Assembly: GCF_000337175.1 (NCBI RefSeq)
Contig: NZ_AOIJ01000044.1
Location: 1-38,503 of the forward strand
DNA from: Natrinema gari JCM 14663
GTDB lineage: Archaea > Halobacteriota > Halobacteria > Halobacteriales > Natrialbaceae
Reading direction: 5' to 3'
DNA length: 38,503 bases
Below, in pieces: positions 1-8,864 of the stretch (the stretch's first letter is position 1; each line of letters begins with the position of its first letter). The position numbers were made by a program, and so were the translations under genes. Below the pieces are notes generated by a model. That model was given only the letters and a program-made list of their open reading frames with translations. It was not told the DNA's origin and made no database searches.

Positions 1-642
1 TTTGTGTGCCAACTGTCGCGGATCGCCCTCGAATCCGAGAACCGTTCGCGCGTCGCGGGCGGCGATGATGAGGACATCGATGCCGGGGAACAGCTTGGTC
101 AGCGTCTCCCGAGCCTCGTCGGGTGACCAGAGCTTGCGCCGGTAGTTGAAATCGAAGGCGGTCGTCGTCCCGCCTTTCCGAGCCGCCTTGAGCAGATTGA
201 GCGTCGTGTCTCGCAGCGTCGAGGAGAGCGCGGGCGTGATCCCGGTCGTAAAGAAGACCTGCGCGTTCCGGATCCGATCGAGATCGAACTCGCGAGCCTC
301 CGCCGTCGAGACGGCGGTGTTCTCCCGGTCGTAGATGACGTTCGTTCCGCGGGGTTTGCCCGCATGCTCGAGGTAGTAGGTTCCTTGCCGGCCGCGATGG
401 CTCCAGACGACGTCAGTCTCGATCCCGTGACCACGGAGTTCGCCGACGACGCGCCGTCCGAGCGCCGTCTCGGGCACTTTCGACAGCCAGGTCGCCGATG
501 CGCCCAGCCGGCTCGCCGCGATGGCGACGTTGCTTTCGGCCCCGGCGGCGCGAACCTCGAACTCGGCCGCGTTCTCGAGTCGTTCGTCGCCCGGCGGCGA
601 CAGTCGGAGCATCGTCTCGCCGAAGGTGACGATGTCGCTCAT
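1..642 (-). CDS. kdgK: 2-keto-3-deoxygluconate kinase, PfkB family (C-terminus beyond window)
   Basis: The protein would phosphorylate 2-keto-3-deoxygluconate with ATP in the semi-phosphorylative Entner-Doudoroff pathway in the cytoplasm. The frame runs from an ATG at 640-642 off the left edge, giving 214 residues without a stop. It opens with the PfkB pattern [11 protein letters not shown], then [14 protein letters not shown] (about residues 33-46), and later [15 protein letters not shown], a pattern typical of KDG kinases rather than fructokinases. The C-terminal catalytic GAGD segment of the family lies outside the window. It is the last gene of a minus-strand series after rtcA, but 182 bp separate the two and that gap holds its own TATA-like sequence. 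The substrate is inferred from family resemblance; another sugar kinase of the PfkB family is possible. Confidence 0.85.
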   Translation of the reverse strand, partial: MSDIVTFGETMLRLSPPGDERLENAAEFEVRAAGAESNVAIAASRLGASATWLSKVPETALGRRVVGELRGHGIETDVVWSHRGRQGTYYLEHAGKPRGTNVIYDRENTAVSTAEAREFDLDRIRNAQVFFTTGITPALSSTLRDTTLNLLKAARKGGTTTAFDFNYRRKLWSPDEARETLTKLFPGIDVLIIAARDARTVLGFEGDPRQLAHK

Positions 643-714
643 CGGGGCCACCCCTGTACCGCATCGGAACTACGACGGGTCGCGTCGCACATATCTCAAT
701 AAGTGGGTGACTGT

Positions 715-722
715 GATATAAA
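715..722 (-). promoter_or_regulatory. TATA-like element for kdgK
   Basis: On the minus strand this reads TTTATATC. It predicts a start near 690 and a leader of about 50 nt. A second AT-rich stretch at 690-700 could serve instead, so the exact start is open. Confidence 0.4.
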
Positions 723-824
723 TGGTGTCGGTAGGTACCTTCTCCCGATTTCTCGCGAGCCCGTCCGTCTCCGACGCTCGAGCGACGGTGCGCTCCGAGA
801 TCGAAACCGCACGCCCAGCGAGGA

Positions 825-1886
825 CTACGTACAGCCCCCGTGCGAGAGGACGACCGTCCCGTCGTCGCGCTCGCGGTCGATCCCCGCGCCGAAGGACGCG
901 AGGAGGTCACACCTCGTCGCGACGTGCGCCGTCACGGCGGGCACACGAATCCGGCCGCCCGCGAGCGCGAGAAAGACGAGCAACTGGTCGGCCATGTGTC
1001 GATCGACCGGTGCCGCCCCCTCGAGGAATCGGTTCGCGGCGTCCGCGGCGGCTTCGCCGACGCGCTCGGCTGGGTTCCCGCGCTCGCCGAGGGCGGAGAA
1101 GCCGGCGACGCCGGTTCCATGATCGACTCGGAGGACGATGGCGGAGCCCGGCGAGGGACTGTCCACGGGCGTCTCGGAGCGCTCTGTCACCTCGAGTTCC
1201 GACACCCCGTCCAGTCGCTCGAGTGCCCCCTCGGCCTGCCGATTCGCCACGTCGCGATCGGCCAGCGACGCCGATTCGGTCGAGTAGAGTCGGAGCCCCT
1301 GGAGCGCGCCCCGCTCAACGAGGTCGATCCGCTCGAGACGCGAGGGCTCGAGCCGAAGCGTGACCTCGCCGCCGCCGTCTGGATAGAACCCGCGCCGGTC
1401 GACTTCGCAGGTCGCCTCGAGGCCGAACCGGCGAAGCAACGGGAGTGTGACGGTCCGGAAGTAGTCCAGCGGCGGCGACCACGCCACGTCCGTCCCGCCG
1501 GTGACCGTCACCGACAGCGGGGACTCAAGGACCGTCGCCAGCGGGAGCAGTGCGGTACACAGCAGCGTCACGCTGCCGGCGGTCTCGATGTCGACGGCGT
1601 ACGCTCCGCCCTCGAGTGGATCGGGTCCCGGCCGGGCGGTGGACTCGAGTCCCGGATCGAATTCGACCACCTCCGCCCCCAGTTCGGCACCCGACACGTC
1701 GGCGTCACAGATCGCAGCCATCGTCTCGAGGACCGCCAGATGCTGGTGGCGAAGCCCGGGGGTCGACCGGTCACCCCGGACGTTCTCGATGCAAACCGGT
1801 TCGTTCTCGAGGACCGACAGGCCGAGCGCGGTCCGCAGGAACTGGCCGCCGGCACTCGAGCCGTCGAGGTCGTGGACATCGGTCAT
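825..1886 (-). CDS. rtcA: RNA 3'-terminal phosphate cyclase
   Basis: RtcA converts a 3'-phosphate at an RNA end to a 2',3'-cyclic phosphate through an adenylated enzyme intermediate. The 353-residue product starts with the family's DGSSAGGQFLRTALGLS segment (8-24). It carries the signature RGFYPDGGGEV at 165-175 and a C-terminal ADQLLVFLALAGG stretch followed by TAHVATRCDLL, whose histidine (about 321) occupies the place of the adenylated catalytic histidine. Length matches the family (about 340-350). The ATG at 1886 sits directly before the conserved N-terminus. It lies between mutL and kdgK on the same strand with gaps on both sides, so co-transcription is not evident. Confidence 0.93.
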   Translation of the reverse strand: MTDVHDLDGSSAGGQFLRTALGLSVLENEPVCIENVRGDRSTPGLRHQHLAVLETMAAICDADVSGAELGAEVVEFDPGLESTARPGPDPLEGGAYAVDIETAGSVTLLCTALLPLATVLESPLSVTVTGGTDVAWSPPLDYFRTVTLPLLRRFGLEATCEVDRRGFYPDGGGEVTLRLEPSRLERIDLVERGALQGLRLYSTESASLADRDVANRQAEGALERLDGVSELEVTERSETPVDSPSPGSAIVLRVDHGTGVAGFSALGERGNPAERVGEAAADAANRFLEGAAPVDRHMADQLLVFLALAGGRIRVPAVTAHVATRCDLLASFGAGIDRERDDGTVVLSHGGCT

Positions 1887-1982
1887 GGGCGTCGATTCAG
1901 CCTCGAGTAGCCTACCGGTGGCGATCGCGGCCGTGTGACTCTCCCGAGCCAGTGCCGTCAGAGGGCGGTTGGGTGACGGGTG

Positions 1983-4199
1983 CTACTGGTGGCCCGGATA
2001 ATCCCGCTCGAACCGTTCCTCGAGTTCGCGGTCGTCGAACCGGACGAGGACCGGTCGCCCGTGCGGGCAGGAATAGGGGTTCTCGCAGTCGTCTAGCGCC
2101 TCGAGCAGGTCGACGACCGACCCCTCCGTCAATGACGTGTTCCCGGTGAGCGACGGATAACAGGCCAGATCGCCGAGGAACTCGTCGGCCATCGCGTCGA
2201 CCGTCTCGGCACCGGCCTCGCGGTCGCCGTCGACGAACGAGGCGAGCACGTCTCGTAATCGTTCGGGCTCGAGCGTCTGCGCGAGCACCGCGGGGACGGT
2301 CGTCACGGCGACCGTCCGGTCGTCGACCCGGTCAGCGTAGAAGCCAAGCCGCGAGAGCGCCTCGCTGTAGTGTTCGAACGCCTCCGCCTCGGCCGCGGTC
2401 AACTCGAGTTCGACCGACTCGGCGAGCGCCTGCGCGGTCGGGTCGTCCGCGAACGCGGCCTGCAGGCGTTCGTAGTTGACCCGTTCGTCGGCGGCGTGCT
2501 GGTCGATCAGGACGAGGCCGTCGGGGCCTTCACAGACCAGGTAGGTGTCGCGGAGCTGGCCGAGCACGCGCAGGTTGGGCAGCGAGTCGAACGCGGTCTC
2601 CTCGCCCGTCGCGGTCTCGCCGGTCAGCGTCCGCTGGTCGGTCGCAGCGTCGAACTTGCGAGCTGGACGCGAATCACGACCTCGGTCTCGATCCCCCGAC
2701 AACTCGGCGGTTCGCTCCGAATCGGACCGGCTCGAGCCGTCTCCCGTTCCGCTCGACTCGGCCGCAACGTCGCCGTCAGTTTCCGATCCCGGCTCGGCGC
2801 TTGCCGCCGTCGCGTTCGTCGGTGGGGCGTCCGTGTGACTCGAGGCGATGTGCGGATTCGCGGAACGCCCGTCGGCGGGACCGTCCGCGTCGCTCGAGTC
2901 GGTCCCGGACCCTGCGGTCGCGGACGCACCGGACGGTGGCTTGGCGTCCGGGTCGGCCTCCCCGTCCGAGGCTGTCGGTTCGGTTTCGCTGTCGGTCGCG
3001 TCCGCGGCGGTCGACGCGGCCTCGAGCCCGGTTTCGCGGGTCGCGGATTCACCGCCGTGTTTCCCGGACGCCGTATCCGTGGTCCCGCGATCACCGGGAT
3101 CGACTCGCGCCTCGCCCGGTGCCGACCGGCCACGGGGCGCGCGGGACCGAAGGAGGCCGTGCTCGAGTAAGGCGCTCTCGACCGCGGCGTCGACCTGTCG
3201 GCGGACCGCGTCGTCGTCGTCGAAGCGGACCTCCCGCTTGCGCGGGTGGACGTTCACGTCGACCGCGTCGCCGGGCACCGCGAGGAAGAGGGTGACGAAG
3301 GGGTAGCGGTCGCCACCCAGTTGCGTGCCGTAGGCCCCCATAATCCCCTCGCGGACGGCGTCGGCGGTCACGGCGCGGCCGTTGACGTACGTCGCGAGGT
3401 AGTCCCGGCTCGAGCGGTTCGTTTCGGGGTGGGAAACGAGGCCGGAAACTGACTCGAGGGGTCCCGGAGGGAGGTCGTCGCCGTCGACCTCGACGGGGAT
3501 CATCGCCGAGGCGACCTCGCGGCCGTAGACGGCCAACACGGCGGCCTGTAGATCGCCCTGGCCCGTCGTCGAAAACACCTCGCGACCATCGTGGGTCAGC
3601 GTGACCGCCACGTCCGGATTCGCGAGGGCGTACCGCGTGACGACGCGGTTAACGTGGGAAAACTCTGTCGCGGTCGTCTTGAGGAACTTCCGGCGGGCCG
3701 GCGTGTTGTAGAACAGGTCCTCGATTTCGACCGTCGTCCCCTCGGGACAGCCCGTCGGCTCGACGCTGGTCACGTCGCCGCCCTCGTAGACGAGTTCCGT
3801 CCCCGCGCCGTCCCCGACGCGGGGTCGCGAGCGAACGGTCATGCGCGACACCGAGCCGATGGTGTGCAACGCCTCGCCGCGGAAGCCAAGCGTGGCGACG
3901 CCGGACTCCAAGTCCTCGAGCCCGTCGATCTTGCTGGTCGTGTGCTCGCGGACGGCCGTCCGGAGGGCGGTCTCGCTCATCCCATGGCCGTCGTCGGCCA
4001 CCCGGATCAGTTCGGTGCCGCCCGCCTCGACGGTAACGTCGACGCTCGAGGCGCCGGCATCTAAACTGTTCTCGACGAGTTCCTTCACCGCGCTGGCGGG
4101 CCGCTCGACGACCTCGCCGGCGGCGATTCGGGCGACGGTGTCTTCGTCTAACTCGTGGATCTCGGTCGCGTCCTGCGGGGGGGTGTTCTCGTCACTCAT
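1983..4199 (-). CDS. mutL: DNA mismatch repair protein MutL
   Basis: MutL couples mismatch recognition by MutS to strand incision. The 738-residue product has an N-terminal GHKL ATPase with AAGEVVERPASAVKELVENS, the DDGHGM Mg/ATP motif and TLGFRGEAL, then the transducer region, a long acidic Asp/Ser/Thr/Ala-rich linker (about 340-540) and a C-terminal dimerisation domain. That domain has DQHAADERVNYE at 566-577, fitting the DQHA-x2-E-x4-E endonuclease signature, and CPHGRP near 711. These suggest a nicking-type MutL like those of bacteria that lack MutH. mutS lies 1.7 kb upstream on the same strand with a dehydrogenase and a small gene between. The linker length is usual for haloarchaea. Confidence 0.96.
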   Translation of the reverse strand: MSDENTPPQDATEIHELDEDTVARIAAGEVVERPASAVKELVENSLDAGASSVDVTVEAGGTELIRVADDGHGMSETALRTAVREHTTSKIDGLEDLESGVATLGFRGEALHTIGSVSRMTVRSRPRVGDGAGTELVYEGGDVTSVEPTGCPEGTTVEIEDLFYNTPARRKFLKTTATEFSHVNRVVTRYALANPDVAVTLTHDGREVFSTTGQGDLQAAVLAVYGREVASAMIPVEVDGDDLPPGPLESVSGLVSHPETNRSSRDYLATYVNGRAVTADAVREGIMGAYGTQLGGDRYPFVTLFLAVPGDAVDVNVHPRKREVRFDDDDAVRRQVDAAVESALLEHGLLRSRAPRGRSAPGEARVDPGDRGTTDTASGKHGGESATRETGLEAASTAADATDSETEPTASDGEADPDAKPPSGASATAGSGTDSSDADGPADGRSANPHIASSHTDAPPTNATAASAEPGSETDGDVAAESSGTGDGSSRSDSERTAELSGDRDRGRDSRPARKFDAATDQRTLTGETATGEETAFDSLPNLRVLGQLRDTYLVCEGPDGLVLIDQHAADERVNYERLQAAFADDPTAQALAESVELELTAAEAEAFEHYSEALSRLGFYADRVDDRTVAVTTVPAVLAQTLEPERLRDVLASFVDGDREAGAETVDAMADEFLGDLACYPSLTGNTSLTEGSVVDLLEALDDCENPYSCPHGRPVLVRFDDRELEERFERDYPGHQ

Positions 4200-4208
4200 G
4201 ATGGGTCG

Positions 4209-4235
4209 GCGTCGGCACGGGGAGCACGCCGACGC
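4209..4235 (-). other. Inverted repeat just upstream of mutL
   Basis: GCGTCGGC at 4209-4216 and its exact complement GCCGACGC at 4228-4235 flank 11 nt, ending 10 bp before the mutL start codon. It could fold in the mRNA leader or be an operator. GC-rich chance repeats are common in this genome, so the role is uncertain. Confidence 0.3.
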
Positions 4236-4304
4236 GCCTGCTGTGTCGGCTACAGGTACAGACGGCGTGTGGTTAGGTCTTACGTCCTGGGCACTCCGTG
4301 GTCG

Positions 4305-5105
4305 TCAATCCTCGAGACCGAGGTCCTGGGACATCGAGTTGCCGGCGCGAGGAACGCCTTTCACCGTCACCGTCTCGCCGGTCATGAAGGAGGCAGCCGG
4401 GCTGGCGAGAAACTGGACGACGTCGGCGATTTCCGCGGCGTGACCGATGCGGCGATCGGGTTCCTCGCGGGGCGGCATGGCCTCGCTGTCGATGCCAAGC
4501 GTGTCGGCGACGCCGGGCGTCTGGATCAGGCCGGGTGCGATGCAGTTGACGCGGATGCCGTCCTCGGCCCACTCCGTAGCGAGGGTCTCGGTCAGGTTGA
4601 TGATCGCGGCCTTCGACGCGCCGTAGTGGCTCTCGCCGGGCGCGGCGTGCTGGCCGTTGACGCTCGAGAGATTGATGATGACGCCACCTGACCCCTCGCG
4701 CATGACCGCGCCGGCGAGTTGCGTACAGTGGACGGTGCTGTTGAGGTTGAGGTCGACGATGGTCTTCCAGCCGTTGGCCGAGATGTCCGCGAACGGCGCG
4801 ACGAACTCCCCGCCGGCGTTGTTCACGAGGATGTCGACGTCGCCGAACTCGTCGACGGTGTCGTCGACGAGCGCCTGGACCTGGTCGCGCTCGCGGACGT
4901 TACACTCGACGGCGATGGCCTCGCCCGCGTCCGCGGCCTCGTTGATCCCCTCAGCAACAGGTCCCACGCGGTCCATCGACCGGGAGCAGATCGCCACGTT
5001 CGCGCCGCTCGCTGCGAGCGTCTCCGCGATCGCTTGGCCGATTCCCTGACTCGCACCGGTGACGATCGCGGTCCGTCCAGCCACGTCGAAATCTGGCTCA
5101 TGCAT
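4305..5105 (-). CDS. Short-chain dehydrogenase/reductase (SDR family)
   Basis: This is a classical SDR oxidoreductase that should use NAD(P)H. The 266 residues show the Rossmann glycine motif TGASQGIG (16-23), NNAG (94-97), the catalytic serine in NLSSVNG (about 147) and the YGASK pair (Tyr160, Lys164). After the catalytic pair comes the SDR segment RVNCIAPGLIQTP. Length is normal for the family. The substrate cannot be told from sequence; an acyl-CoA or sugar/alcohol substrate would both fit. The start is supported by a TATA-like element 29 bp upstream. It is followed 105 bp later by mutL on the same strand. Confidence 0.9.
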   Translation of the reverse strand: MHEPDFDVAGRTAIVTGASQGIGQAIAETLAASGANVAICSRSMDRVGPVAEGINEAADAGEAIAVECNVRERDQVQALVDDTVDEFGDVDILVNNAGGEFVAPFADISANGWKTIVDLNLNSTVHCTQLAGAVMREGSGGVIINLSSVNGQHAAPGESHYGASKAAIINLTETLATEWAEDGIRVNCIAPGLIQTPGVADTLGIDSEAMPPREEPDRRIGHAAEIADVVQFLASPAASFMTGETVTVKGVPRAGNSMSQDLGLED

Positions 5106-5130
5106 CGTGCTAACGGGTGTCCCAGCGGCT

Positions 5131-5139
5131 CAAAATTCT
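5131..5139 (-). promoter_or_regulatory. TATA-like element for the SDR gene
   Basis: Minus-strand AGAATTTTG centred about 29 bp before the ATG at 5105, the spacing expected for a leaderless haloarchaeal transcript. Confidence 0.5.
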
Positions 5140-5360
5140 ACCGATGGCGGGAGCCGCCATGCTCGACGAGCACCATCTGGATCCACCCCTCGAGCCTGAC
5201 ACCCGGGAGCAGCCGGCTCGAATCGCGGGTACCCGGGCAGCGACGGCGTCGGCCAGTCCTGTCCGTGGTGCTGAGCCCGGTCCGCGGATCGGTGAAAGGT
5301 CTAAGGGCGCTCCGATGGTCGATACCCCCGTCGAGTTCGGAGACGGAGTGTTCCATCATT

Positions 5361-5555
5361 ATGCACAACTACACCGTCGACGTCCCCGAGAGGGGAGAAC
5401 GAGGGATTCGAATCGAATGCAACGACCACGGTGAATGGGAGGAGTTTCAGCCCGGATACCGGACGGTCGCCTTTTACTGCGAGGGCTGCGGGCTCGAGCT
5501 CGAAGTCGATCTCCACGATTGTTACGACTGGCGCGATCTGGGCGAACTGTGCTAA
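5361..5555 (+). CDS. Small Cys-rich hypothetical protein
   Basis: This is a 64-residue acidic protein starting at ATG 5361. It contains one CxxC pair (YCEGCG) plus single cysteines near the N-terminal third (IECNDHGEW), in LHDCYDW and at the C-terminus, so a small zinc-binding fold is plausible. I do not recognise a named family. The frame is open further upstream, but the composition there is that of non-coding shadow; the ATG followed by MHNYTVDVPERG is the natural start. It stands alone between the divergent SDR gene and the convergent end of mutS. Confidence 0.6.
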   Translation: MHNYTVDVPERGERGIRIECNDHGEWEEFQPGYRTVAFYCEGCGLELEVDLHDCYDWRDLGELC

Positions 5556-5907
5556 CGTCCCGTTGGCCGGCCGTGGAGCGAGACCGATCGCCGTCCCGAG
5601 GAACCGCACGGCTCGGGCGGAACGACGAATTAAGCGCAGTGGGAGCAACAGCGGCCACCGCCGAATCCGCTCCCGGGGCGGACGGAGCCCAAGGCCACCG
5701 GTCCGAAACGCAGGTCGACGCGGGTCACGGCGGCCGAACCGTTCCGACACCGGCAGTCAGCGTTCACCGGAAACGTGGTGTGTCACTGGGTAGCTAAGGA
5801 GTCGGGGGACCGTTCGACGCCGACAGCCCTATCCAGGGACGCCGCGCCGGTGACGGCACTGACTCGCACTGCGGCGGGTTCGATCAGCGTACCGCCCTCG
5901 CATGCAG
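5556..5907. other. Gene-free interval between small Cys-rich gene and mutS 3' end
   Basis: These 352 bases hold no convincing gene on either strand. Open frames there lack coding character, and no repeat or strong hairpin was seen. Confidence 0.5.
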
Positions 5908-8601
5908 TCACTCCTCGAGTCGCTCCTGGAGTTCCTGGACCGTCGAGACGAGTTCGATCGGCGGCGTCGTGTTCACGTCGAGCGACTCGAGATCCTCGAG
6001 CACGGCCTCAGTCTCGGGATCGATCGATCGCGTCTCGGACTCGGCCTCCGGCGGGCCGCCGTCGGTCGACGCCGTCTGAGACGGGGACTGTCCCTGGGCC
6101 GCCGTTTGGGTCCGCATCGTTCCACTGCCCAGATCGAACGTAGCCTGAACGGGGTCGCTCGATCCGCCGCCCTTCGCCTCGATGGCTTTTTCCTCGCGTA
6201 GCCGCTCCAAGACGGTCCTCGAGCGGTCGACAACGGGGTCGGGAACGCCGGCGAGGTCGGCGACGTGAATCCCGTAACTGCGATCCGTCGGGCCGTCGCG
6301 AACGGTTCGGAGGAAGGTGACCTCGCCGTCGCGTTCGTCCGCGGCGACGTGGACGTTGGCCACGCGCGGGAGGGTGTCGGCGAGCCCGGTCAGTTCGTGA
6401 TAGTGGGTGGCAAAGAGCGTCTTCGCCTTGACCTCGTTGTGGAGGTACTCGGTCGCGGCCCAGGCGATCGAAATACCGTCGTAGGTCGCCGTTCCGCGGC
6501 CGACCTCGTCTAGAATGACCAGCGACTCCTCGGTCGCGGTATGGAGGATGTTCGAGAGTTCGCTCATCTCGACCATAAACGTCGACCGGCCCTGCGCGAG
6601 TTCGTCCAACGCGCCGACGCGAGTAAAGATGCCGTCGACCAGCCCGATCTCGGCCGCCTCCGCGGGGACGAAGCTGCCGACCTGCGCCAGGAGGACGATA
6701 CAGGCGACCTGTCGCATATAGGTCGACTTCCCGGACATGTTGGGCCCGGTAACCACAAGGAAGCCGCGCTCCTCGTCCAGTCGCACGTCGTTGGGAACGA
6801 ATTCCGTCGTCTGCTCGACGACCGGGTGTCGGCCCTGTTCGATCTCGAGCCGGTTGCCTCGATGGAGGGCGGGCTGTACCCAGCGGTTCTCGGCGGCGTG
6901 TGTCGCCAGGCTCGCGAGCGCGTCCACCGTCGCCAGCGCCCGGCCGACGTCTTGGAGCAGTTCGGCCTGCGCGGCGACGTCCTCGCGGAGGTCCGCGAAG
7001 AGTTCGTACTCGAGGTCGCCGCGCCGGTCCTCGAGCCGGAGGATTTCGCGTTCCTTCTCCTCGAGTTCGTCGGTGGTAAAGCGCTTCGAGTTCTTCAGCG
7101 TCTTGATCTCCTCGTAGTGGTCAGGAACGCCGTCGGCGGCGGATTTGCCGACCTGGATGTAGTAGCCGTCGGTCTTGTTCCGGTCGACCGTGACGTGTGA
7201 GAGTCCGTACTGGCGCTTCTCGCGGTCGGCGAGCGTGTCGAGCCACTCCCTGATCGCCTCGTGGCGCTCGATTACCTCGTCGAGTTCGTCGTCGTACCCC
7301 TGCTGGAGGAGTTCCCCCTGTGTCACCGTCGATGGCGGGTCCTCGGCGATGGCGTCCGCGAGCGTGTCCCGGAGGTTCCGGGCGGCATCTCGATCCGGTC
7401 GGGCGACGATCTCGGAGAGCGGCGAGTCGGCCAGGTCCGGGTTCGACTCGACCGCGTCGGCCAGCGCGGGCAGCACTGCCAGCGTCTCCCGGACCGCGAG
7501 GAGATCCCGCGCGTCGGCGCTGCCGTGGGTCGCCTTCGAGGCGAGGCGAGCCAGATCGTAGGCCTCGCCGAGGGTGTCCTGGATCTCGTCGCGGGCGAGC
7601 GCCGCCGTCGAGAGCGCGGCCACGCTCTCCTGACGCTCCTCGAGCGTCGCGAGCGAGCGCCGCGGGCGCTGGAGCCACTCCTTCAACAGGCGGCCGCCGG
7701 CGCTGGTCTCGGTGTGGTCGATCGTCGCGAACAGCGAGCCGTCGCGTTCGCCTTGCATCGTCTCGGTCAACTCGAGGTTGCGCTGGGTGGTCGCATCGAG
7801 CGTGACGTGATCGTCGCCGTGGTGGGCCTGAATGCGGGTCATCGAGGCGAGCACGCCCGCGCCGGTCTCCGCGACGTACGAGAGGATCGCGCCGGCCGCC
7901 GCGATGGTCGGTTCGCCGACCGAGAGTCGGGCGACGGTTTCGGTGCCGAACTGCTCGCGAACCGTGTGGGCCGCCCGCTTGGGCGCGAACGATTCGGTCT
8001 CGTGGAGGGTCAGGGTCGCGTCGATGCGCTCGCGGACGGTCGTCAGCAGTTCGTCGTCGGTTCGGACGGCCGGTCCCGGCAGGACCTCGACCGGATCGAA
8101 CCGATAGAGTTCCGTCAGCGCGTCGTCGGCGTCGTCGGCGTCCGCGACGAGGAATCGGCCCGTCGTCACGTCGGCGACGGCCAGTCCGTACCCGGATTCA
8201 CCGCCGCTCGAGCCGCCGGCGCTCCCGCCGTCGACGACCGCCGCAAGGTACTGGGCGTCGGCGTCGCTGGTCTCGAGGAGCGTCCCGGGGGTCACGACGC
8301 GGACGATCTCCCGTGCGTGGCCGGACTCAGTCTCGTACTGGTCGGCGACGGCGACGCGATAGCCCCGTTCGACAAGGGCCTTGAGGTAGGGCGTCAGGTC
8401 GTCGAGTGGCACGCCGGCCATGGGATAGGACGAGCCGTGAGAGGACTTCTGTGACACCTTGAGATCGAGTTCCTCGCTGACGAGTTCGGCGTCCTCGCCG
8501 AAGAACTCGTAGAAGTCGCCACACTGCATCGCCAGTAAATCGGCGTCGGTGCCCTCTTTGAGGGAGAAAAACTCTCCGACGATTCCCGTCGCCTCGGTCA
8601 T
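5908..8601 (-). CDS. mutS: DNA mismatch repair ATPase MutS
   Basis: MutS binds mismatched DNA and recruits MutL. The product has the N-terminal mismatch-reading motif GDFYEFFGEDA with the Phe-x-Glu signature, connector, core lever and clamp domains, then an ATPase with Walker A GPNMSGKST (about 619-627), LVILDEVGRGTATYDG (Walker B) and FATHYHELT. The C-terminus, EDLESLDVNTTPPIELVST, resembles the bacterial MutS tetramerisation segment and follows a Gly/Ser/Gln-rich linker. I chose ATG 8601 (897 residues) because a TATA-like element lies 27 bp upstream. A GTG at 8622 would add seven residues. With mutL nearby this supplies a MutSL pathway. Confidence 0.96.
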   Translation of the reverse strand: MTEATGIVGEFFSLKEGTDADLLAMQCGDFYEFFGEDAELVSEELDLKVSQKSSHGSSYPMAGVPLDDLTPYLKALVERGYRVAVADQYETESGHAREIVRVVTPGTLLETSDADAQYLAAVVDGGSAGGSSGGESGYGLAVADVTTGRFLVADADDADDALTELYRFDPVEVLPGPAVRTDDELLTTVRERIDATLTLHETESFAPKRAAHTVREQFGTETVARLSVGEPTIAAAGAILSYVAETGAGVLASMTRIQAHHGDDHVTLDATTQRNLELTETMQGERDGSLFATIDHTETSAGGRLLKEWLQRPRRSLATLEERQESVAALSTAALARDEIQDTLGEAYDLARLASKATHGSADARDLLAVRETLAVLPALADAVESNPDLADSPLSEIVARPDRDAARNLRDTLADAIAEDPPSTVTQGELLQQGYDDELDEVIERHEAIREWLDTLADREKRQYGLSHVTVDRNKTDGYYIQVGKSAADGVPDHYEEIKTLKNSKRFTTDELEEKEREILRLEDRRGDLEYELFADLREDVAAQAELLQDVGRALATVDALASLATHAAENRWVQPALHRGNRLEIEQGRHPVVEQTTEFVPNDVRLDEERGFLVVTGPNMSGKSTYMRQVACIVLLAQVGSFVPAEAAEIGLVDGIFTRVGALDELAQGRSTFMVEMSELSNILHTATEESLVILDEVGRGTATYDGISIAWAATEYLHNEVKAKTLFATHYHELTGLADTLPRVANVHVAADERDGEVTFLRTVRDGPTDRSYGIHVADLAGVPDPVVDRSRTVLERLREEKAIEAKGGGSSDPVQATFDLGSGTMRTQTAAQGQSPSQTASTDGGPPEAESETRSIDPETEAVLEDLESLDVNTTPPIELVSTVQELQERLEE

Positions 8602-8624
8602 ACTCGGTGACTGTCGTTCCACCG

Positions 8625-8631
8625 CAAAAAC
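8625..8631 (-). promoter_or_regulatory. TATA-like element for mutS
   Basis: The minus strand reads GTTTTTG about 27 bp before ATG 8601, supporting that start over the upstream GTG and a leaderless mRNA. Confidence 0.45.
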
Positions 8632-8680
8632 CCTGCGGGATCCGCGGTGAACGTGGTCGGGCAGCGACGGGAGCGAAGAC

Positions 8681-8711
8681 GGACATCGATCGGTTACGAT
8701 CCCCGATGTCC
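8681..8711. other. Long hairpin-forming inverted repeat upstream of mutS
   Basis: GGACATC and GATCG (8681-8692) pair with CGATC (8697-8701) and GATGTCC (8705-8711) around a GTTA loop. This makes 12 pairs with only a 3-nt bulge. No T-run follows, so it is not an obvious terminator. It lies about 50 bp upstream of the mutS TATA box. Confidence 0.45.
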
Positions 8712-8864
8712 AGTAACTTACGTCAAAAACGGCGTGGGCTACTTTCTGAGGCCGCTAATGAAGTTATTCGCTCGAGTCCGGACAGCAGACAGCACTCCCG
8801 GTCCCTTATGTCCCTGCTCCGGTTCGAGTTCGCGGTCAGTCTTCGGTGAGCGGCCCATGTTCAT

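Noticed and set aside
840-1910. Long plus-strand open frame opposite rtcA (356 codons)
   Set aside because: It is a GC-bias shadow of rtcA: arginine-rich, no family pattern, while the minus strand has full RtcA motifs.
7261-8454. Long plus-strand open frame opposite mutS (397 codons)
   Set aside because: Shadow of mutS with arginine-rich, low-complexity translation.
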